NCBI RefSeq assembly: GCF_002091635.1
Contig: NZ_BDAC01000004.1
Location: 186,001 to 250,000, forward strand
DNA from: Pseudomonas indica NBRC 103045
Lineage (GTDB): Bacteria > Pseudomonadota > Gammaproteobacteria > Pseudomonadales > Pseudomonadaceae
Direction: 5' to 3'
DNA: 64,000 bases
Below the pieces are notes generated by a model. It saw only the letters and a list, made by a program, of their open reading frames with translations. It ran no database searches and was not told the DNA's origin. Below are positions 1 to 9,898 of the stretch, one piece after another (within the stretch, counting starts at the first letter, position 1; each line of letters begins with the position of its first letter). The position numbers and the translations under genes were made by a program.

Positions 1-1158
1 CAGGCGCTGTCCATCGTCGAACGCTCGGCCCCGGAAAACCTGGCTCAGATCGCCCAGCTCGACGCCGCCCGCGCCGCGGTGATACCGGCCGATGCCCTGC
101 CCGATCCGAAGCTCAGCCTGGGGGTGGACAACCTGCCCCTGGAAGGGCCGGACCGCTACCGCCTCGACCGCGATTTCATGACCATGCGCCGCATCGGCCT
201 GATGCAGGAAATACCCAACGGCGACAAGCGCCAGGCCCGGCGCCAACTGGCCGAGGCCGGTGTGGTCCGTTCCGAGGCCGAGCAGGTGGCGATGAGCCTG
301 GAAACCCGCCGGCAGACCGCCGTGGCTTGGCTGGAGGTGTTCCACCTCGAACGCAGCCTGCAGGTGCTGAGCGAACTGGACCGGGAGGTCGCGCGGTTGC
401 GCGGGCTGGTCCAGGCACAGATCGCCGGGGGCGGCGCCCGCTCGGGCGATCTGCTGCTGGCCGACCGCGACGCCCTGGCCCTGGAAGAACGCCGCGACGA
501 ACTCGAACGCGACCGCCAGCAGGCCCGTGCCGGACTGCGCCGCTGGCTGGGCGACGCCGCCGATGCGCCCCTGGCCGGCGAACCGCCGCGTTTCGCCCTG
601 GACAGCCAGCGTCTACACCAGCATTTGCTCGACCACCCCGAATTACAGACCGCCTCGGCGCGGATCGGCGAAGCCCAGGCCGAACTCGCCGAAGCCCTCG
701 CCGAGAAGAAACCCGACTGGGGTGTGGAGGTCGCCTACAGCAACCGCGATAGCCGCTTCGGCGACATGCTCTCGCTGCAATTCAGCTTCGATCTGCCGCT
801 GTTCACCGGCACCCGCCAGGGCCCGCGCATCGATGCCCGGCAGAAAGGCCTGGCCCAGCGCGAGGCAGAGCAGGAGGCCCTGCAACGCGCACATCGGGCG
901 GAGCTAGAAAGCGGCCTGGCCAGCCTCGACCAATTGAGCCGCGCCCTGGAACGCAGCGAGCGCTCGCTGGTCCCCCTCGCCCGCCAGCGCGCCGACCTGG
1001 AACTGGCCGCCTATCGCGCCGGCACCGGTGAGTTGCCGGCGGTGATCGAGGCGCGTCGCGAATTGATCGAAGCCCGCCTGCGCCAGATCGAGCTGGCGAA
1101 GAAGCGCGACCAACTGGCCGCCAGTCTGCATTACGCCTATTCGGAGAACCGCCCATGA
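1..1158 (+). CDS. cusC: TolC-family outer-membrane channel of Cu/Ag efflux pump (5' truncated)
   Basis: Outer-membrane factor of a tripartite heavy-metal efflux pump. The reading frame is open from base 1, so the N-terminus, including any signal peptide or lipobox, lies outside the window. What remains (about 385 codons) is Ala/Leu/Arg/Glu-rich and helical, with two long coiled-coil stretches around a short beta region, as expected for TolC/CzcC channels. The stop overlaps the start of the adaptor gene by four bases (ATGA), and the downstream pump has the methionine triad of CusA, which points to CusC rather than CzcC. The assignment to Cu/Ag rests on the neighbours, not on this protein. Confidence 0.85.
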   Translation, partial: QALSIVERSAPENLAQIAQLDAARAAVIPADALPDPKLSLGVDNLPLEGPDRYRLDRDFMTMRRIGLMQEIPNGDKRQARRQLAEAGVVRSEAEQVAMSLETRRQTAVAWLEVFHLERSLQVLSELDREVARLRGLVQAQIAGGGARSGDLLLADRDALALEERRDELERDRQQARAGLRRWLGDAADAPLAGEPPRFALDSQRLHQHLLDHPELQTASARIGEAQAELAEALAEKKPDWGVEVAYSNRDSRFGDMLSLQFSFDLPLFTGTRQGPRIDARQKGLAQREAEQEALQRAHRAELESGLASLDQLSRALERSERSLVPLARQRADLELAAYRAGTGELPAVIEARRELIEARLRQIELAKKRDQLAASLHYAYSENRP

Positions 1159-2609
1159 AAGGCTCCCCCTTCACCCCGGCCCTTCTGGCCCTGGCCGTGC
1201 TGGCCTCCGCCGCCGGCGGCTACTGGTTTGGCCAGCGGCAGGTCCATCCCCAATCCGCCCAGGCCGCCGCGACGCCGGCTACGGAACGCCCGGTGCTCTA
1301 TTGGTACGACCCGATGTACCCGGACCAGCGCTTCGATCAGCCGGGCAAATCGCCGTTCATGGACATGGACCTGATCCCCAAGTACGCCGACCAGGGCGAT
1401 GCCGGCAGTGGCCTGAGCATTCCCGCGCAGACCGTGCAAAACCTCGGCATGCGTACCGCCCCCGTGCTTCGCGGCGCGCTGCCGGCCAACCTCGACGCGG
1501 TCGGCAGCCTGGCCTACAACCAGCGCGAGATCGCCAACCTGCAAGCCCGCGCCGCCGGTTTCGTCGAGCGGGTCTACGGACGCGCGCCCGGCGATGTGTT
1601 GCCGGCCGGCGCTCCCTTGGTCGATCTGCTGATTCCCGAGTGGTCGGCGGCGCAGCTGGAATTCATCGCCGTCCTGGCCGACGGCGACCCACGCCTGATC
1701 GACGCCGGCCGCGAACGCCTGCGCCTGCTCGGCATGCCGGCCGCGCTGATCGAACAGGTCGCCCGCGAGCGCCGCGCCCGCCCGGTGCAGACCCTGCGCG
1801 CGCCGATTGCCGGCGAGCTGCTGGAACTGCCGGTGCGCGCCGGCATGACCGTCTCCGCTGGCCAGGACCTGGCGCGCATCAACGGCCTGTCCACGGTCTG
1901 GCTCGACCTCGCCATTCCCGAGGCCCAGGCGGCGCTGGCGCGGCCCGGCGCGAAGGTCCGGGTGCAGTTGAGCGCCTACCCCGGCGAGGAAATCCAGGGC
2001 AAGGTGATCGCCCTGCTGCCAAGCACCGACCCGCAGACCCGTACCCTCACCCTGCGCAGCGAACTGCCCAACCCCGACGGTCGCCTCAAGCCCGGCATGT
2101 TTGCCCGCGCACGGCTGAGCGACGCACCGAGCCAGTCCGCGTTGCTGATCCCCAACGAAGCCTTGATCCGCACCGGCAAGCGCAGCCTGGTGATGCTCGC
2201 CGACGGCGACGGCCGCTTCCAGCCGCAGGAAATCCGCACCGGCCGGGAAACCGCCAGTCAGGTCGAAGTGCTCGCCGGCTTGGAGGAAGGCCAGCAGGTG
2301 GTGGTGTCCGGCCAATTCCTGCTCGACTCCGAGGCCAGCCTGCGCTCGGTGCTGACCCGCGCCGTGCCGGCCGAAGAACCGCTGCACCGGTCCGAAGGCA
2401 TCATCCGCACGCTCGAAGACGGCTACGTCACCCTGGAGCACGGCCCGTTCCCCAGTCTGGACATGCCGGGCATGACCATGGAATTCCCACTGGCCTCGGC
2501 CCAGGTCGCCGCCGGCCTGAAGGAAGGCGACAAGGTGCGCATCGCCGCGCGCCAGACCGATGACGGCCTGGTGATCGAGCAGTTGGAAAAGCAGGGAGAC
2601 GCGCCATGA
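1155..2609 (+). CDS. cusB: CusB-type RND periplasmic adaptor with fused C-terminal CusF domain
   Basis: Membrane-fusion protein of a Cu(I)/Ag(I) RND pump, 484 aa. It has an N-terminal signal/anchor (residues 1-22), then a heavy-metal-binding segment rich in Tyr, Met and Asp (about 47-78, with YDPMYP and FMDMDL), a barrel-sandwich/coiled-coil adaptor core (about 90-400), and a CusF-like OB fold at the C-terminus (about 410-480). In the CusF part H429, M440 and M442 match the known Cu ligands of CusF, while the capping Trp is replaced by M437. CusF is a separate chaperone in E. coli; here it is covalently attached. It overlaps both neighbours by ATGA, so the three genes are probably translationally coupled. 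Confidence 0.93.
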   Translation: MKGSPFTPALLALAVLASAAGGYWFGQRQVHPQSAQAAATPATERPVLYWYDPMYPDQRFDQPGKSPFMDMDLIPKYADQGDAGSGLSIPAQTVQNLGMRTAPVLRGALPANLDAVGSLAYNQREIANLQARAAGFVERVYGRAPGDVLPAGAPLVDLLIPEWSAAQLEFIAVLADGDPRLIDAGRERLRLLGMPAALIEQVARERRARPVQTLRAPIAGELLELPVRAGMTVSAGQDLARINGLSTVWLDLAIPEAQAALARPGAKVRVQLSAYPGEEIQGKVIALLPSTDPQTRTLTLRSELPNPDGRLKPGMFARARLSDAPSQSALLIPNEALIRTGKRSLVMLADGDGRFQPQEIRTGRETASQVEVLAGLEEGQQVVVSGQFLLDSEASLRSVLTRAVPAEEPLHRSEGIIRTLEDGYVTLEHGPFPSLDMPGMTMEFPLASAQVAAGLKEGDKVRIAARQTDDGLVIEQLEKQGDAP

Positions 2610-5600
2610 TCGAGCGCCTGATCCACTGGTCGATCGGCAACCGCTTCCTGGTCCTGCTGGCCACCCTGTTCGTCACCGCCTGGGGTATCTGGTCGGTACG
2701 CAGCACGCCGCTGGATGCCCTGCCGGACCTCTCCGACACTCAGGTGATCATCCGCACCAGCTACCCCGGCCAGGCGCCGCAGATCGTCGAGAACCAGGTC
2801 ACCTACCCGCTGGCCACCACCATGCTCTCGGTACCCGGCGCGAAGACGGTGCGCGGCTATTCATTCTTCGGCGACTCCTTCGTCTATGTGCTGTTCGAGG
2901 ACGGCACCGACCTCTACTGGGCCCGCGCACGGGTGCTGGAATACCTCAACCAGGCCCAGGAGCGCCTGCCGGAAGGCGTCACCACCACCCTCGGCCCGGA
3001 TGCCACCGGGGTCGGTTGGATCTACCAGTACGCCCTGGTCGACCGCAGCGGCCGACACGACCTCGCCCAGCTCCGTGCCTTGCAGGACTGGTTCCTGAAG
3101 TACGAACTGAAAAGCCTGGCGAACGTCGCCGAAGTCGCCAGCATCGGCGGCATGGTCAAGCAGTACCAGGTGCTGCTCGACCCGCTGAAACTGGTGTCCT
3201 ACGGCGTCACCCAGCAGGACGTCATCGCCGCGCTACGCGCCGCCAACCAGGAGACCGGCGGCGCCATTCTCGAACTGGCCGAGCGCGAGTACATGGTCCG
3301 CGCCTCGGGCTACCTGCAAAGCCTCGACGATTTCCGTGCGGTGCCGCTGAAGGTTTCGCCGCGCGGGGTGCCGGTCACCCTCGGCGACATCGCCCAGGTT
3401 CAACTGGGGCCGGAAATGCGCCGCGGCATCGCCGAGCTGGATGGCGAAGGTGAGACGGTCGGCGGCGTGGTCATCCTGCGCTCGGGCAAGAACGCCCGCG
3501 ACGCCATCGCCGCGGTCAAGGCGCGCCTCGACAGCCTGCGCGGCAGCCTGCCGCCGGGCGTCGAACTGGTGACCACCTACGACCGCTCGCAACTCATCGA
3601 ACGCGCCATCGACAACCTCAGCTTCAAGCTGCTGGAAGAGTTCATCGTGGTCGCGCTGATCTGCCTGCTGTTCCTCGGCCACCTGCGCTCCTCGCTGGTC
3701 GCCATCATCACCCTGCCGCTGGGCGTGCTGATGGCCTTCATCGTCATGCGCCACCAGGGCATCAACGCCAACATCATGTCCCTCGGCGGGATCGCCATCG
3801 CCATCGGCGCCATGGTGGATGCCGCAGTGGTGATGATCGAGAACGCCCACAAGCGCCTGGAAGCCTGGCAACATCGGCATCCGGGCGAAACCCTGAAGGG
3901 CGAGGCACATTGGCGGGTCATCGGCGAAGCGGCCGCCGAGGTCGGACCGGCGCTGTTCTTCAGCCTGCTGATCATCACCCTGTCGTTCCTCCCGGTGTTC
4001 ACCCTGGAAGCCCAGGAAGGCCGCCTGTTCGGCCCGCTGGCGTTCACTAAGACCTACGCCATGGCGGCGGCGGCCGGCCTGTCGGTGACCCTGGTGCCAG
4101 TGTTGATGGGCTACTGGATTCGCGGCCGGATTCCCAGCGAGGAACGCAACCCGCTCAACCGCTGGCTGATCGCCGCCTACCGGCCGCTGCTGGAAGCCGT
4201 GCTGGCCTGGCCGAAGACGACGCTGGCGGTGGCGGCACTGGTGTTCCTCACCAGCCTCTGGCCGCTGAGCCGGCTGGGCGGCGAATTCATGCCGCCGCTG
4301 GACGAAGGCGACCTCCTCTATATGCCCTCGGCCCTGCCCGGCCTGACCGCCACCAGCGCCTCGCACCTGTTGCAGCAGACCAACCGGATGATCCGCAGCG
4401 TGCCGGAAGTGGCGCGGGTATTCGGCAAGGCCGGCCGCGCGGAAAGCGCCACCGATCCGGCGCCGCTGGAGATGTTCGAGACCACCATCCAGTTCAAGCC
4501 GCGCGACCAGTGGCGGCCCGGCATGACGCCGGACAAGCTGGTGGAAGAACTCGACCGCGCCGTACAGGTGCCGGGGCTGGCCAACCTCTGGGTGCCACCG
4601 ATCCGCAACCGCATCGACATGCTCGCCACCGGCATCAAGAGCCCCATCGGGGTGAAGGTTTCGGGCACTTCGCTGGCCGATATCGAGCGGGTCGCGCGGG
4701 ACGTCGAGAAGGTGGCCAAGCAAGTCCCCGGCGTCAGCTCGGCCCTGGCCGAACGCCTCAGTGGCGGCCGTTACCTGGACATCGACATCGACCGCCGCGC
4801 CGCTGCCCGCTACGGGCTGAACATCGCCGACGTGCAGGACGTGGTGGCCAGTGCCATCGGCGGGCGCAACATCGGCGAGACGGTGGAAGGGCTGGCGCGC
4901 TTCCCGATCAACCTGCGCTACCCGCGCGAATGGCGCGACAGCCCCGAAGCCCTGCGCCAGTTGCCGATCTTCACCCCGGCCGGCCAGCAACTCACCCTGG
5001 GCGATGTCGCCGCCATCCGCCTGAACGATGGGCCGCCGATGCTGCGCAGCGAGAACGGTAGGTTGTCCGGCTGGGTCTACGTGGACGTGCGCGGCCGCGA
5101 TCTGGCCTCCACCGTGCGCGAACTGCAACGGCAGGTGGCGGAACAGGTGCAACTGACCCCGGGCATGACCCTGGCCTACTCCGGCCAGTTCGAATACCTG
5201 GAGCGCGCCAATGCCCGCCTGGCCTGGGTAGTGCCCGCAACCTTGCTGATCATCTTCGTGCTGCTCTACCTGACCTTCGGCCGTGTCGGCGAAGCCCTGC
5301 TGATCATGGCCACCCTGCCCTTCGCGCTCACCGGCGGGGTCTGGATGCTGCATGGGTTCGGCTTCAACCTCTCGGTGGCCACCGGCGTCGGCTTCATCGC
5401 CCTGGCCGGGGTGTCGGCGGAGTTCGGCGTGATCATGCTGATCTACCTGAAGAACGCCTGGCTCGACCGCCAGCGCAATGGCCACGGCGACGCCGCCGCC
5501 CTAGGCGACGCCATCCGCGAAGGCGCGGTACTGCGGGTACGGCCGAAGGTGATGACGGTGGCGGTGATCGTCGCCGGCCTGCTGCCGATCCTCTGGGACA

Positions 5601-5734
5601 GCGGCACCGGCTCGGAAGTGATGCAGCGCATCGCCGTCCCCATGGTCGGCGGCATGCTCACCGCACCTCTGCTGTCCATGCTGGTCCTGCCGGCGGCGTA
5701 TTGGTTGATGCGGCGGCGGGAGGCCAAGGTGTAA
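2606..5734 (+). CDS. cusA: CusA-type Cu(I)/Ag(I) RND efflux pump
   Basis: Inner-membrane proton-driven heavy-metal pump of 1042 aa, the usual HME-RND length, with twelve expected membrane segments in two repeats. The three methionines known to carry Cu/Ag through E. coli CusA are present at exactly the same numbers: M573 (LLYMPS), M623 (PLEMFE) and M672 (IDMLATG). This separates it from CzcA-type Zn/Co/Cd pumps, although many annotations would call it CzcA. Last gene of the overlapping cusCBA operon. No cusRS-like two-component genes are seen downstream; a regulator may lie to the left of the window. Confidence 0.95.
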   Translation: MIERLIHWSIGNRFLVLLATLFVTAWGIWSVRSTPLDALPDLSDTQVIIRTSYPGQAPQIVENQVTYPLATTMLSVPGAKTVRGYSFFGDSFVYVLFEDGTDLYWARARVLEYLNQAQERLPEGVTTTLGPDATGVGWIYQYALVDRSGRHDLAQLRALQDWFLKYELKSLANVAEVASIGGMVKQYQVLLDPLKLVSYGVTQQDVIAALRAANQETGGAILELAEREYMVRASGYLQSLDDFRAVPLKVSPRGVPVTLGDIAQVQLGPEMRRGIAELDGEGETVGGVVILRSGKNARDAIAAVKARLDSLRGSLPPGVELVTTYDRSQLIERAIDNLSFKLLEEFIVVALICLLFLGHLRSSLVAIITLPLGVLMAFIVMRHQGINANIMSLGGIAIAIGAMVDAAVVMIENAHKRLEAWQHRHPGETLKGEAHWRVIGEAAAEVGPALFFSLLIITLSFLPVFTLEAQEGRLFGPLAFTKTYAMAAAAGLSVTLVPVLMGYWIRGRIPSEERNPLNRWLIAAYRPLLEAVLAWPKTTLAVAALVFLTSLWPLSRLGGEFMPPLDEGDLLYMPSALPGLTATSASHLLQQTNRMIRSVPEVARVFGKAGRAESATDPAPLEMFETTIQFKPRDQWRPGMTPDKLVEELDRAVQVPGLANLWVPPIRNRIDMLATGIKSPIGVKVSGTSLADIERVARDVEKVAKQVPGVSSALAERLSGGRYLDIDIDRRAAARYGLNIADVQDVVASAIGGRNIGETVEGLARFPINLRYPREWRDSPEALRQLPIFTPAGQQLTLGDVAAIRLNDGPPMLRSENGRLSGWVYVDVRGRDLASTVRELQRQVAEQVQLTPGMTLAYSGQFEYLERANARLAWVVPATLLIIFVLLYLTFGRVGEALLIMATLPFALTGGVWMLHGFGFNLSVATGVGFIALAGVSAEFGVIMLIYLKNAWLDRQRNGHGDAAALGDAIREGAVLRVRPKVMTVAVIVAGLLPILWDSGTGSEVMQRIAVPMVGGMLTAPLLSMLVLPAAYWLMRRREAKV

Positions 5735-5740
5735 GGCTCT

Positions 5741-5945
5741 GTAGGGGAAAATTCATTCGCCCGGCGGAGTTCGGCCGCACCAAAGCGGGCGAATAAATTC
5801 GCCCCTACACCTCCGTAGCCCGGATAAGCGCAGCGCAATCCGGGCTACAAAACCGTGTCCCCATAGAGAAGCCACCGTAGGAGCGAATTCATTCGCGATA
5901 GGAGGCACGTCGATGTTGCGCCATCGTGAATGAATTCGCTCCCAC
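5741..5945. repeat. REP cluster: three inverted-repeat elements
   Basis: The gap between cusA and the kinase gene holds three REP-type elements. The first is a pair of GCGAATTCATTCGC-type arms at 5741-5762 and 5787-5808. The second is an 11-bp perfect stem, GTAGCCCGGAT with ATCCGGGCTAC, at 5815-5825 and 5838-5848. The third is a pair at 5878-5899 and 5927-5945. They separate convergent genes and could act as terminators or mRNA 3' ends. No coding signal is seen here. Confidence 0.8.
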
Positions 5946-5959
5946 AAATTTCCTCGTCG

Positions 5960-7708
5960 TTACGACGCTGCCTCGTCGCGCAACAATTGGCTCAACACGG
6001 CGCGCAGCTTGCCGGGCTTCACCGGCTTGTTGAGCAGCGGCATACCGAGGCTCTGGAGTTGCCGGCGGCAGTCGTCGCTGCGGTCGGCGGTGATCATCAC
6101 GCAGGGAATCTCACGGCCGAAATGGCCACGTAGATCGCGGACCACCTCGCAGCCGAGCACGCCATCGTCCAGGTGGTAGTCGGCGAGGATGAGTTCCGGC
6201 GCCCGGCCCTGCAGCACGTCCAACGCCATGGCGTGGTCGGTGGCGGTAAGCACCTGGCAACCCCACTGGCCGAGCAACGCGGCCATGCTGTCGAGGATGC
6301 TCACCTCGTTATCCAGCACCAGCAGGCGGCGCCCCGGCAGCGGGTCGCCGGTGACCGGCAGGCTCGCCGGCACCTCTTCCAAAGCCACCGGCATGTCCGC
6401 CGCCATCGGCACCTCGATGCTGAACACCGAGCCGCGCCCCAGTTGCGAGCGGACCCGTACCGGATAGCCGAGCATCGCGGCAATGCGATCGACGATGGCC
6501 AGCCCCAGGCCAACACCCTTGCGCTCCGCGGCACGACCCGCGCTGAGCTGGTTGAACTCGAGGAAGATCGCATCGAGCTTGTCGGCCGGAATGCCGCGCC
6601 CAGTGTCCCACACCTCGAGGCGCAGGGTGTTCCCCTGCCGACGGCAACCGAGCAGGATGCGGCCCCGCTCGGTGTAGCGGCAGGCATTACTGAGGAAGTT
6701 GCGCAGGATGCGGCTGAGCAGACGTGCGTCGGTGCGGATCGCCAGCTGCGGGATATGCGCCCGCAGCTCCAGGCCGGCTGCCTGGGCCACCGGCTGGAAT
6801 TCCGAGGCCAGCGGCGCGAGCAGGTCGTCCAGGCGGTAGACATCGATATCCGGCTTGATCGCCGCTTGGTCCAGCTTGGAGATTTCCAGCAGATCGGTGA
6901 GCAGGTCCTCGGCGCCTTCCAGCGCCTGGTGGGTGCGTTCCACCAACGTGTGCTCGGCGCCCGGCAGGTTGCGCTCGCGCAAGGTCGAGACCAGCAGGCG
7001 TGCGGCGTTCAACGGTTGCAGCAGGTCATGGCTCGCGGCGGCGAGGTACTTGTCCTTGCTCAGGTTGGCGGCTTCGGCGGCGTCACGGGCCTCGCGCAAC
7101 TGGCACTCGATGCGCTCGCGCTCGGCGATCTGCAATTGCAGGTCCCGGTTCAGCGCCTGCAACTCTCGGGTCCGCGCCTCGACGCGCTGCTCCAGTTCGT
7201 CGTTCAACTGTTGCAGGCGGACGCGGGCCAGCTTGCGTTCGGTGATGTCGGCAACGAAGCCCTCGATCAGGCCATCCTCTTCCCCTGGCTTGAGCAACAG
7301 GTTGACCAGCACGTCGATGACCTGCCCATCCTGCCGGCGCAACTGGGTTTCATAGCCGAACAGGCCGGTCTGCCGGCGCAGCACCTCACGGATGCGCTGC
7401 AACTCGGCCAGGCCGCCGACGAACAACTGCTCGGCGCGTTCGGTAAGCGAGCCGAGCAGCTCCTGCGGGTCGCTGTAGCCGAGCATCCGCGCCAGCGCCG
7501 GGTTGGCCGCGCGCAGCCCTTCGTCCAGGCTGGCCTGGAAGATGCCATAGACGGCGTGCTCGAACAGCCATTTGTAGCGGTTGCGCTCGGCCTCCAGCTC
7601 CTCCAGGCGCGCGATCAGTTCGGGATAGTGACTCTTGCGGGCGGAGTGGGAGCCCAGGCCGAGCAGCTCGGCAACGGCCTGGCCGGGGTCTTCATAGGGC
7701 TTCTGCAT
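5960..7708 (-). CDS. ercS': ErcS'-like hybrid sensor histidine kinase
   Basis: Cytoplasmic hybrid histidine kinase, 582 aa from the ATG at 7708. That start gives the family N-terminus; a longer upstream frame lies inside the dehydrogenase gene. Domains in order: short helical N-terminus, PAS domain (about 45-155), coiled coil (about 160-215), HisKA with phospho-acceptor H227, HATPase_c with N-box around N341 and G boxes at 370-402, and a receiver with D510 and K561. No membrane segments are seen. It overlaps the upstream iron alcohol dehydrogenase gene by 17 bases. In P. aeruginosa ErcS' and ErcA belong to the network controlling ethanol oxidation, and in P. putida the homologous pair is adjacent, which supports the name. 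Confidence 0.85.
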   Translation of the reverse strand: MQKPYEDPGQAVAELLGLGSHSARKSHYPELIARLEELEAERNRYKWLFEHAVYGIFQASLDEGLRAANPALARMLGYSDPQELLGSLTERAEQLFVGGLAELQRIREVLRRQTGLFGYETQLRRQDGQVIDVLVNLLLKPGEEDGLIEGFVADITERKLARVRLQQLNDELEQRVEARTRELQALNRDLQLQIAERERIECQLREARDAAEAANLSKDKYLAAASHDLLQPLNAARLLVSTLRERNLPGAEHTLVERTHQALEGAEDLLTDLLEISKLDQAAIKPDIDVYRLDDLLAPLASEFQPVAQAAGLELRAHIPQLAIRTDARLLSRILRNFLSNACRYTERGRILLGCRRQGNTLRLEVWDTGRGIPADKLDAIFLEFNQLSAGRAAERKGVGLGLAIVDRIAAMLGYPVRVRSQLGRGSVFSIEVPMAADMPVALEEVPASLPVTGDPLPGRRLLVLDNEVSILDSMAALLGQWGCQVLTATDHAMALDVLQGRAPELILADYHLDDGVLGCEVVRDLRGHFGREIPCVMITADRSDDCRRQLQSLGMPLLNKPVKPGKLRAVLSQLLRDEAAS

Positions 7709-8855
7709 ACACGACTTCGACGTCTCGCACCGTGGATTCGCGCGGATTGGTAAGGATGCAGGGATCTTCCATGGCGTGGCGCGAGAGGAAAGGGATGTCC
7801 GACGTACCGACGCCATGCGGGCCGAGGGTTTCGCGGAAACCCACCGACTGCTTGAAGCGGATCAGGTAGTCCACCAGGCGCTGGCGGATTTGCGCATGAT
7901 TGAGGCCGCGTACGTCGATGCCGAGAGTCTCGGCGACCATCCGGAAGCGCTCCGGCGCGGCACTGTAGTTGAACGCCACCACGTGCTCGATCAGCACCGC
8001 ATTGCACAAGCCATGGGGCAGGTCGAGGAAACCGCCGAGGCTGTGGGACATGGCGTGCACCGCGCCGAGGATGGCGTTGGAGAACGCCAGGCCGGCCTCC
8101 ATGCTGCCGAGCATGACCCGCTCGCGCAGCAGCATGTCGTTGGGATTGGCGATCATGTCCACCAGATTGCCGTTGATCAGGCGTATGGCCTCCAGCGCAT
8201 GGGAGTCGGTGAGCGGCCCGCTGCCGGTGGAAACGAACGCCTCGATGGCATGCACCAGGGCATCGATCCCGGTACAGGCGGAGAGGAACGGGTCCATGCT
8301 CAGGGTGGTTTCCGGGTCGATCAGCGACACGTCCGGCACCACCGCCTTGCTGACGATGGAAAACTTCACCCGCTCGAGCTGGTTGGAAATGATCACGAAC
8401 TGCGAGACGTCCGCCGAGGTGCCGGCGGTGGTGGGAATCAGGATCAGCGGCGGGCTGGGCACGCGCAGCTTGTCCACCCCCTCGAACTCGAGAATGCTGC
8501 GGCCATGGGCAACCACGATGCCGATGCCCTTGGCGCAGTCCATCGGGCTACCGCCGCCCACCGCGACGATCAGGTTGCAGCCCTGCTCGCGGTAGAACTC
8601 CGCGCCCTGCATCACCTCTTCCGAGCGCGGATTGGGCGAGACGTTGGTATAGAGGCAGTAGTCCAGGCCCTGGGCCTGCAGGCTGGCCTCAACGTCGGCC
8701 ACCCAACCGGCGGCCTGCACGCCGGGGTCGGAAACCACCAGCACCTTGCGCGCACCGAAGGTGGTGGCGTAATTGCCGACGGCATGCCGGGAACCGGCGC
8801 CGAAGATGATTTCCGGTGAGACGAACTTGCGCAGTTGGCTGATATCGTGGCGCAT
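7692..8855 (-). CDS. ercA: Iron-containing alcohol dehydrogenase, ErcA-like
   Basis: Group III iron-dependent alcohol dehydrogenase, 387 aa, full length. The NAD-binding motif GGGSPMDCAKG lies near residue 100. The metal-binding region includes an Asp/His set with HAIEAFVSTG and the C-terminal HAMSHSLGG and LPHG motifs that supply the His ligands. It is co-transcribed with the hybrid kinase gene, whose start lies inside its last codons. In P. aeruginosa ErcA is a regulatory-pathway component of the exaA-type ethanol oxidation system rather than a bulk catabolic enzyme. The substrate cannot be read from the sequence. Confidence 0.88.
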   Translation of the reverse strand: MRHDISQLRKFVSPEIIFGAGSRHAVGNYATTFGARKVLVVSDPGVQAAGWVADVEASLQAQGLDYCLYTNVSPNPRSEEVMQGAEFYREQGCNLIVAVGGGSPMDCAKGIGIVVAHGRSILEFEGVDKLRVPSPPLILIPTTAGTSADVSQFVIISNQLERVKFSIVSKAVVPDVSLIDPETTLSMDPFLSACTGIDALVHAIEAFVSTGSGPLTDSHALEAIRLINGNLVDMIANPNDMLLRERVMLGSMEAGLAFSNAILGAVHAMSHSLGGFLDLPHGLCNAVLIEHVVAFNYSAAPERFRMVAETLGIDVRGLNHAQIRQRLVDYLIRFKQSVGFRETLGPHGVGTSDIPFLSRHAMEDPCILTNPRESTVRDVEVVYAEAL

Positions 8856-8976
8856 ACAACGGCCTGATTCTTGTAGTTATGGGATATGCCGTCAGCCTAC
8901 TGCATTCCCCCGGCAATGCAATCCGACAAGGGTCGCAGGCGATGGGAGGAGCGGCTGCGCTTCGCCGCCTGCCCTC

Positions 8977-8998
8977 ATGGGAGCGAACTCATTCGCGA
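8977..8998. repeat. Single REP half-element
   Basis: A GGGAGCGAACTCATTCGCGA-type copy of the REP family that is paired elsewhere in the window. It lies between the start of the dehydrogenase gene and the 3' end of the FadR-type regulator. Confidence 0.65.
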
Positions 8999-9020
8999 GG
9001 GTACTGCTCCATCGCCAACC

Positions 9021-9770
9021 TCACGCCTGCTGCGATTCAGCTTCCTCATGGGCCTGGCGCAGCCGCTCGCGGCTGTTGGTCAGGTGCAGGCGCATAGCCG
9101 CGCGGGCGGCATCGGAATCCTGACGGGCGATGGCCTCGTAGATTTCCTCGTGCTCGCGGGTCAGACGCGCCAGGTAGCTCGGCTGGTCGTCGTGGCTGAT
9201 GCGCGCCGAATTGACCCGGGTCCGCGGAATGATGCTGGTACCCAGGTGGGTCATGATGTCGGTGAAATAGCGGTTGCCGGTGGACTTGGCGATCTGCAGG
9301 TGGAACTGGAAGTCTGACGACACCGCATCGCTGGCATGGGCTGCGCTCTGCTTCATCGCGTCCAGCGCGGCTCGCATGGCCGCCAGTTGCTCGTCGGTGC
9401 GGCGCTGCGCGGCGAGGCCGGCCGACTCCACTTCGAGGCTGATGCGCAGTTCGAGAATGGCCAGCACGTCGCGCAGCGTGACGATAGTCGCCGGGTCGAT
9501 GCGAAAGCCGCTGGGGCTCGGCGTGTCCAGCACGAAGGTGCCGATGCCGTGGCGGGTTTCCACCAGCCCCGCGGCCTGCAGGCGGGAGATCGCCTCGCGC
9601 ACCACAGTCCGGCTGACGCCCTGGGCCTCCATGATCGCCGACTCGGTGGGTAACTTCTGTCCGCGCTTGATCACGCCGTCGCTGATCTGCTGGGAAAGCT
9701 CCGCCACCAGTTCCTGCGCCAGACTACGATGTTTACGGCGGGGACGCGGCTGACTGCTCTGATTGTCCAT
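9021..9770 (-). CDS. FadR-subfamily GntR transcriptional regulator
   Basis: Transcription factor of 249 aa. An N-terminal basic tail is followed by a winged-helix GntR domain (about 15-85, with the LPTESAIMEAQGVSRTVVRE helix-turn-helix) and an all-helical FCD effector domain (about 95-235). Asp and His residues in the stretches DFQFHLQ, REHEEI and RLHLTN fit the metal site of FCD proteins. It is divergent from the aldose epimerase gene, and an imperfect palindrome lies between them. This suggests control of sugar-acid or sugar metabolism, but the ligand is not known. Confidence 0.85.
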   Translation of the reverse strand: MDNQSSQPRPRRKHRSLAQELVAELSQQISDGVIKRGQKLPTESAIMEAQGVSRTVVREAISRLQAAGLVETRHGIGTFVLDTPSPSGFRIDPATIVTLRDVLAILELRISLEVESAGLAAQRRTDEQLAAMRAALDAMKQSAAHASDAVSSDFQFHLQIAKSTGNRYFTDIMTHLGTSIIPRTRVNSARISHDDQPSYLARLTREHEEIYEAIARQDSDAARAAMRLHLTNSRERLRQAHEEAESQQA

Positions 9771-9820
9771 CTCGAACCCTTAAATCCACATTGACGGCAT
9801 GGTTGCCATCATAGCCCAAG

Positions 9821-9841
9821 GAGGTTGTACGATGACACCTC
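9821..9841. promoter_or_regulatory. Candidate FadR-type operator
   Basis: An imperfect 21-bp palindrome, with GAGGT/ACCTC arms and an inner TGT-N6-ACA, lies in the 128-bp gap between the divergent FadR-type regulator and the epimerase gene. FadR-subfamily GntR proteins usually bind short TNGT/ACNA palindromes, so it is a reasonable autoregulatory site. Support is positional only. Confidence 0.35.
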
Positions 9842-9898
9842 TCTTGGCAGTCTTGCCGCGGCCCGACAACAATTTCAAGAAAAAACGGTGATGCCCCG

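Noticed and set aside
3233-5485. Long open frame of 750 codons on the minus strand opposite cusA
   Set aside because: Its His/Gln/Ala/Gly-rich translation is the usual shadow of a high-GC gene, and cusA matches its family over full length.
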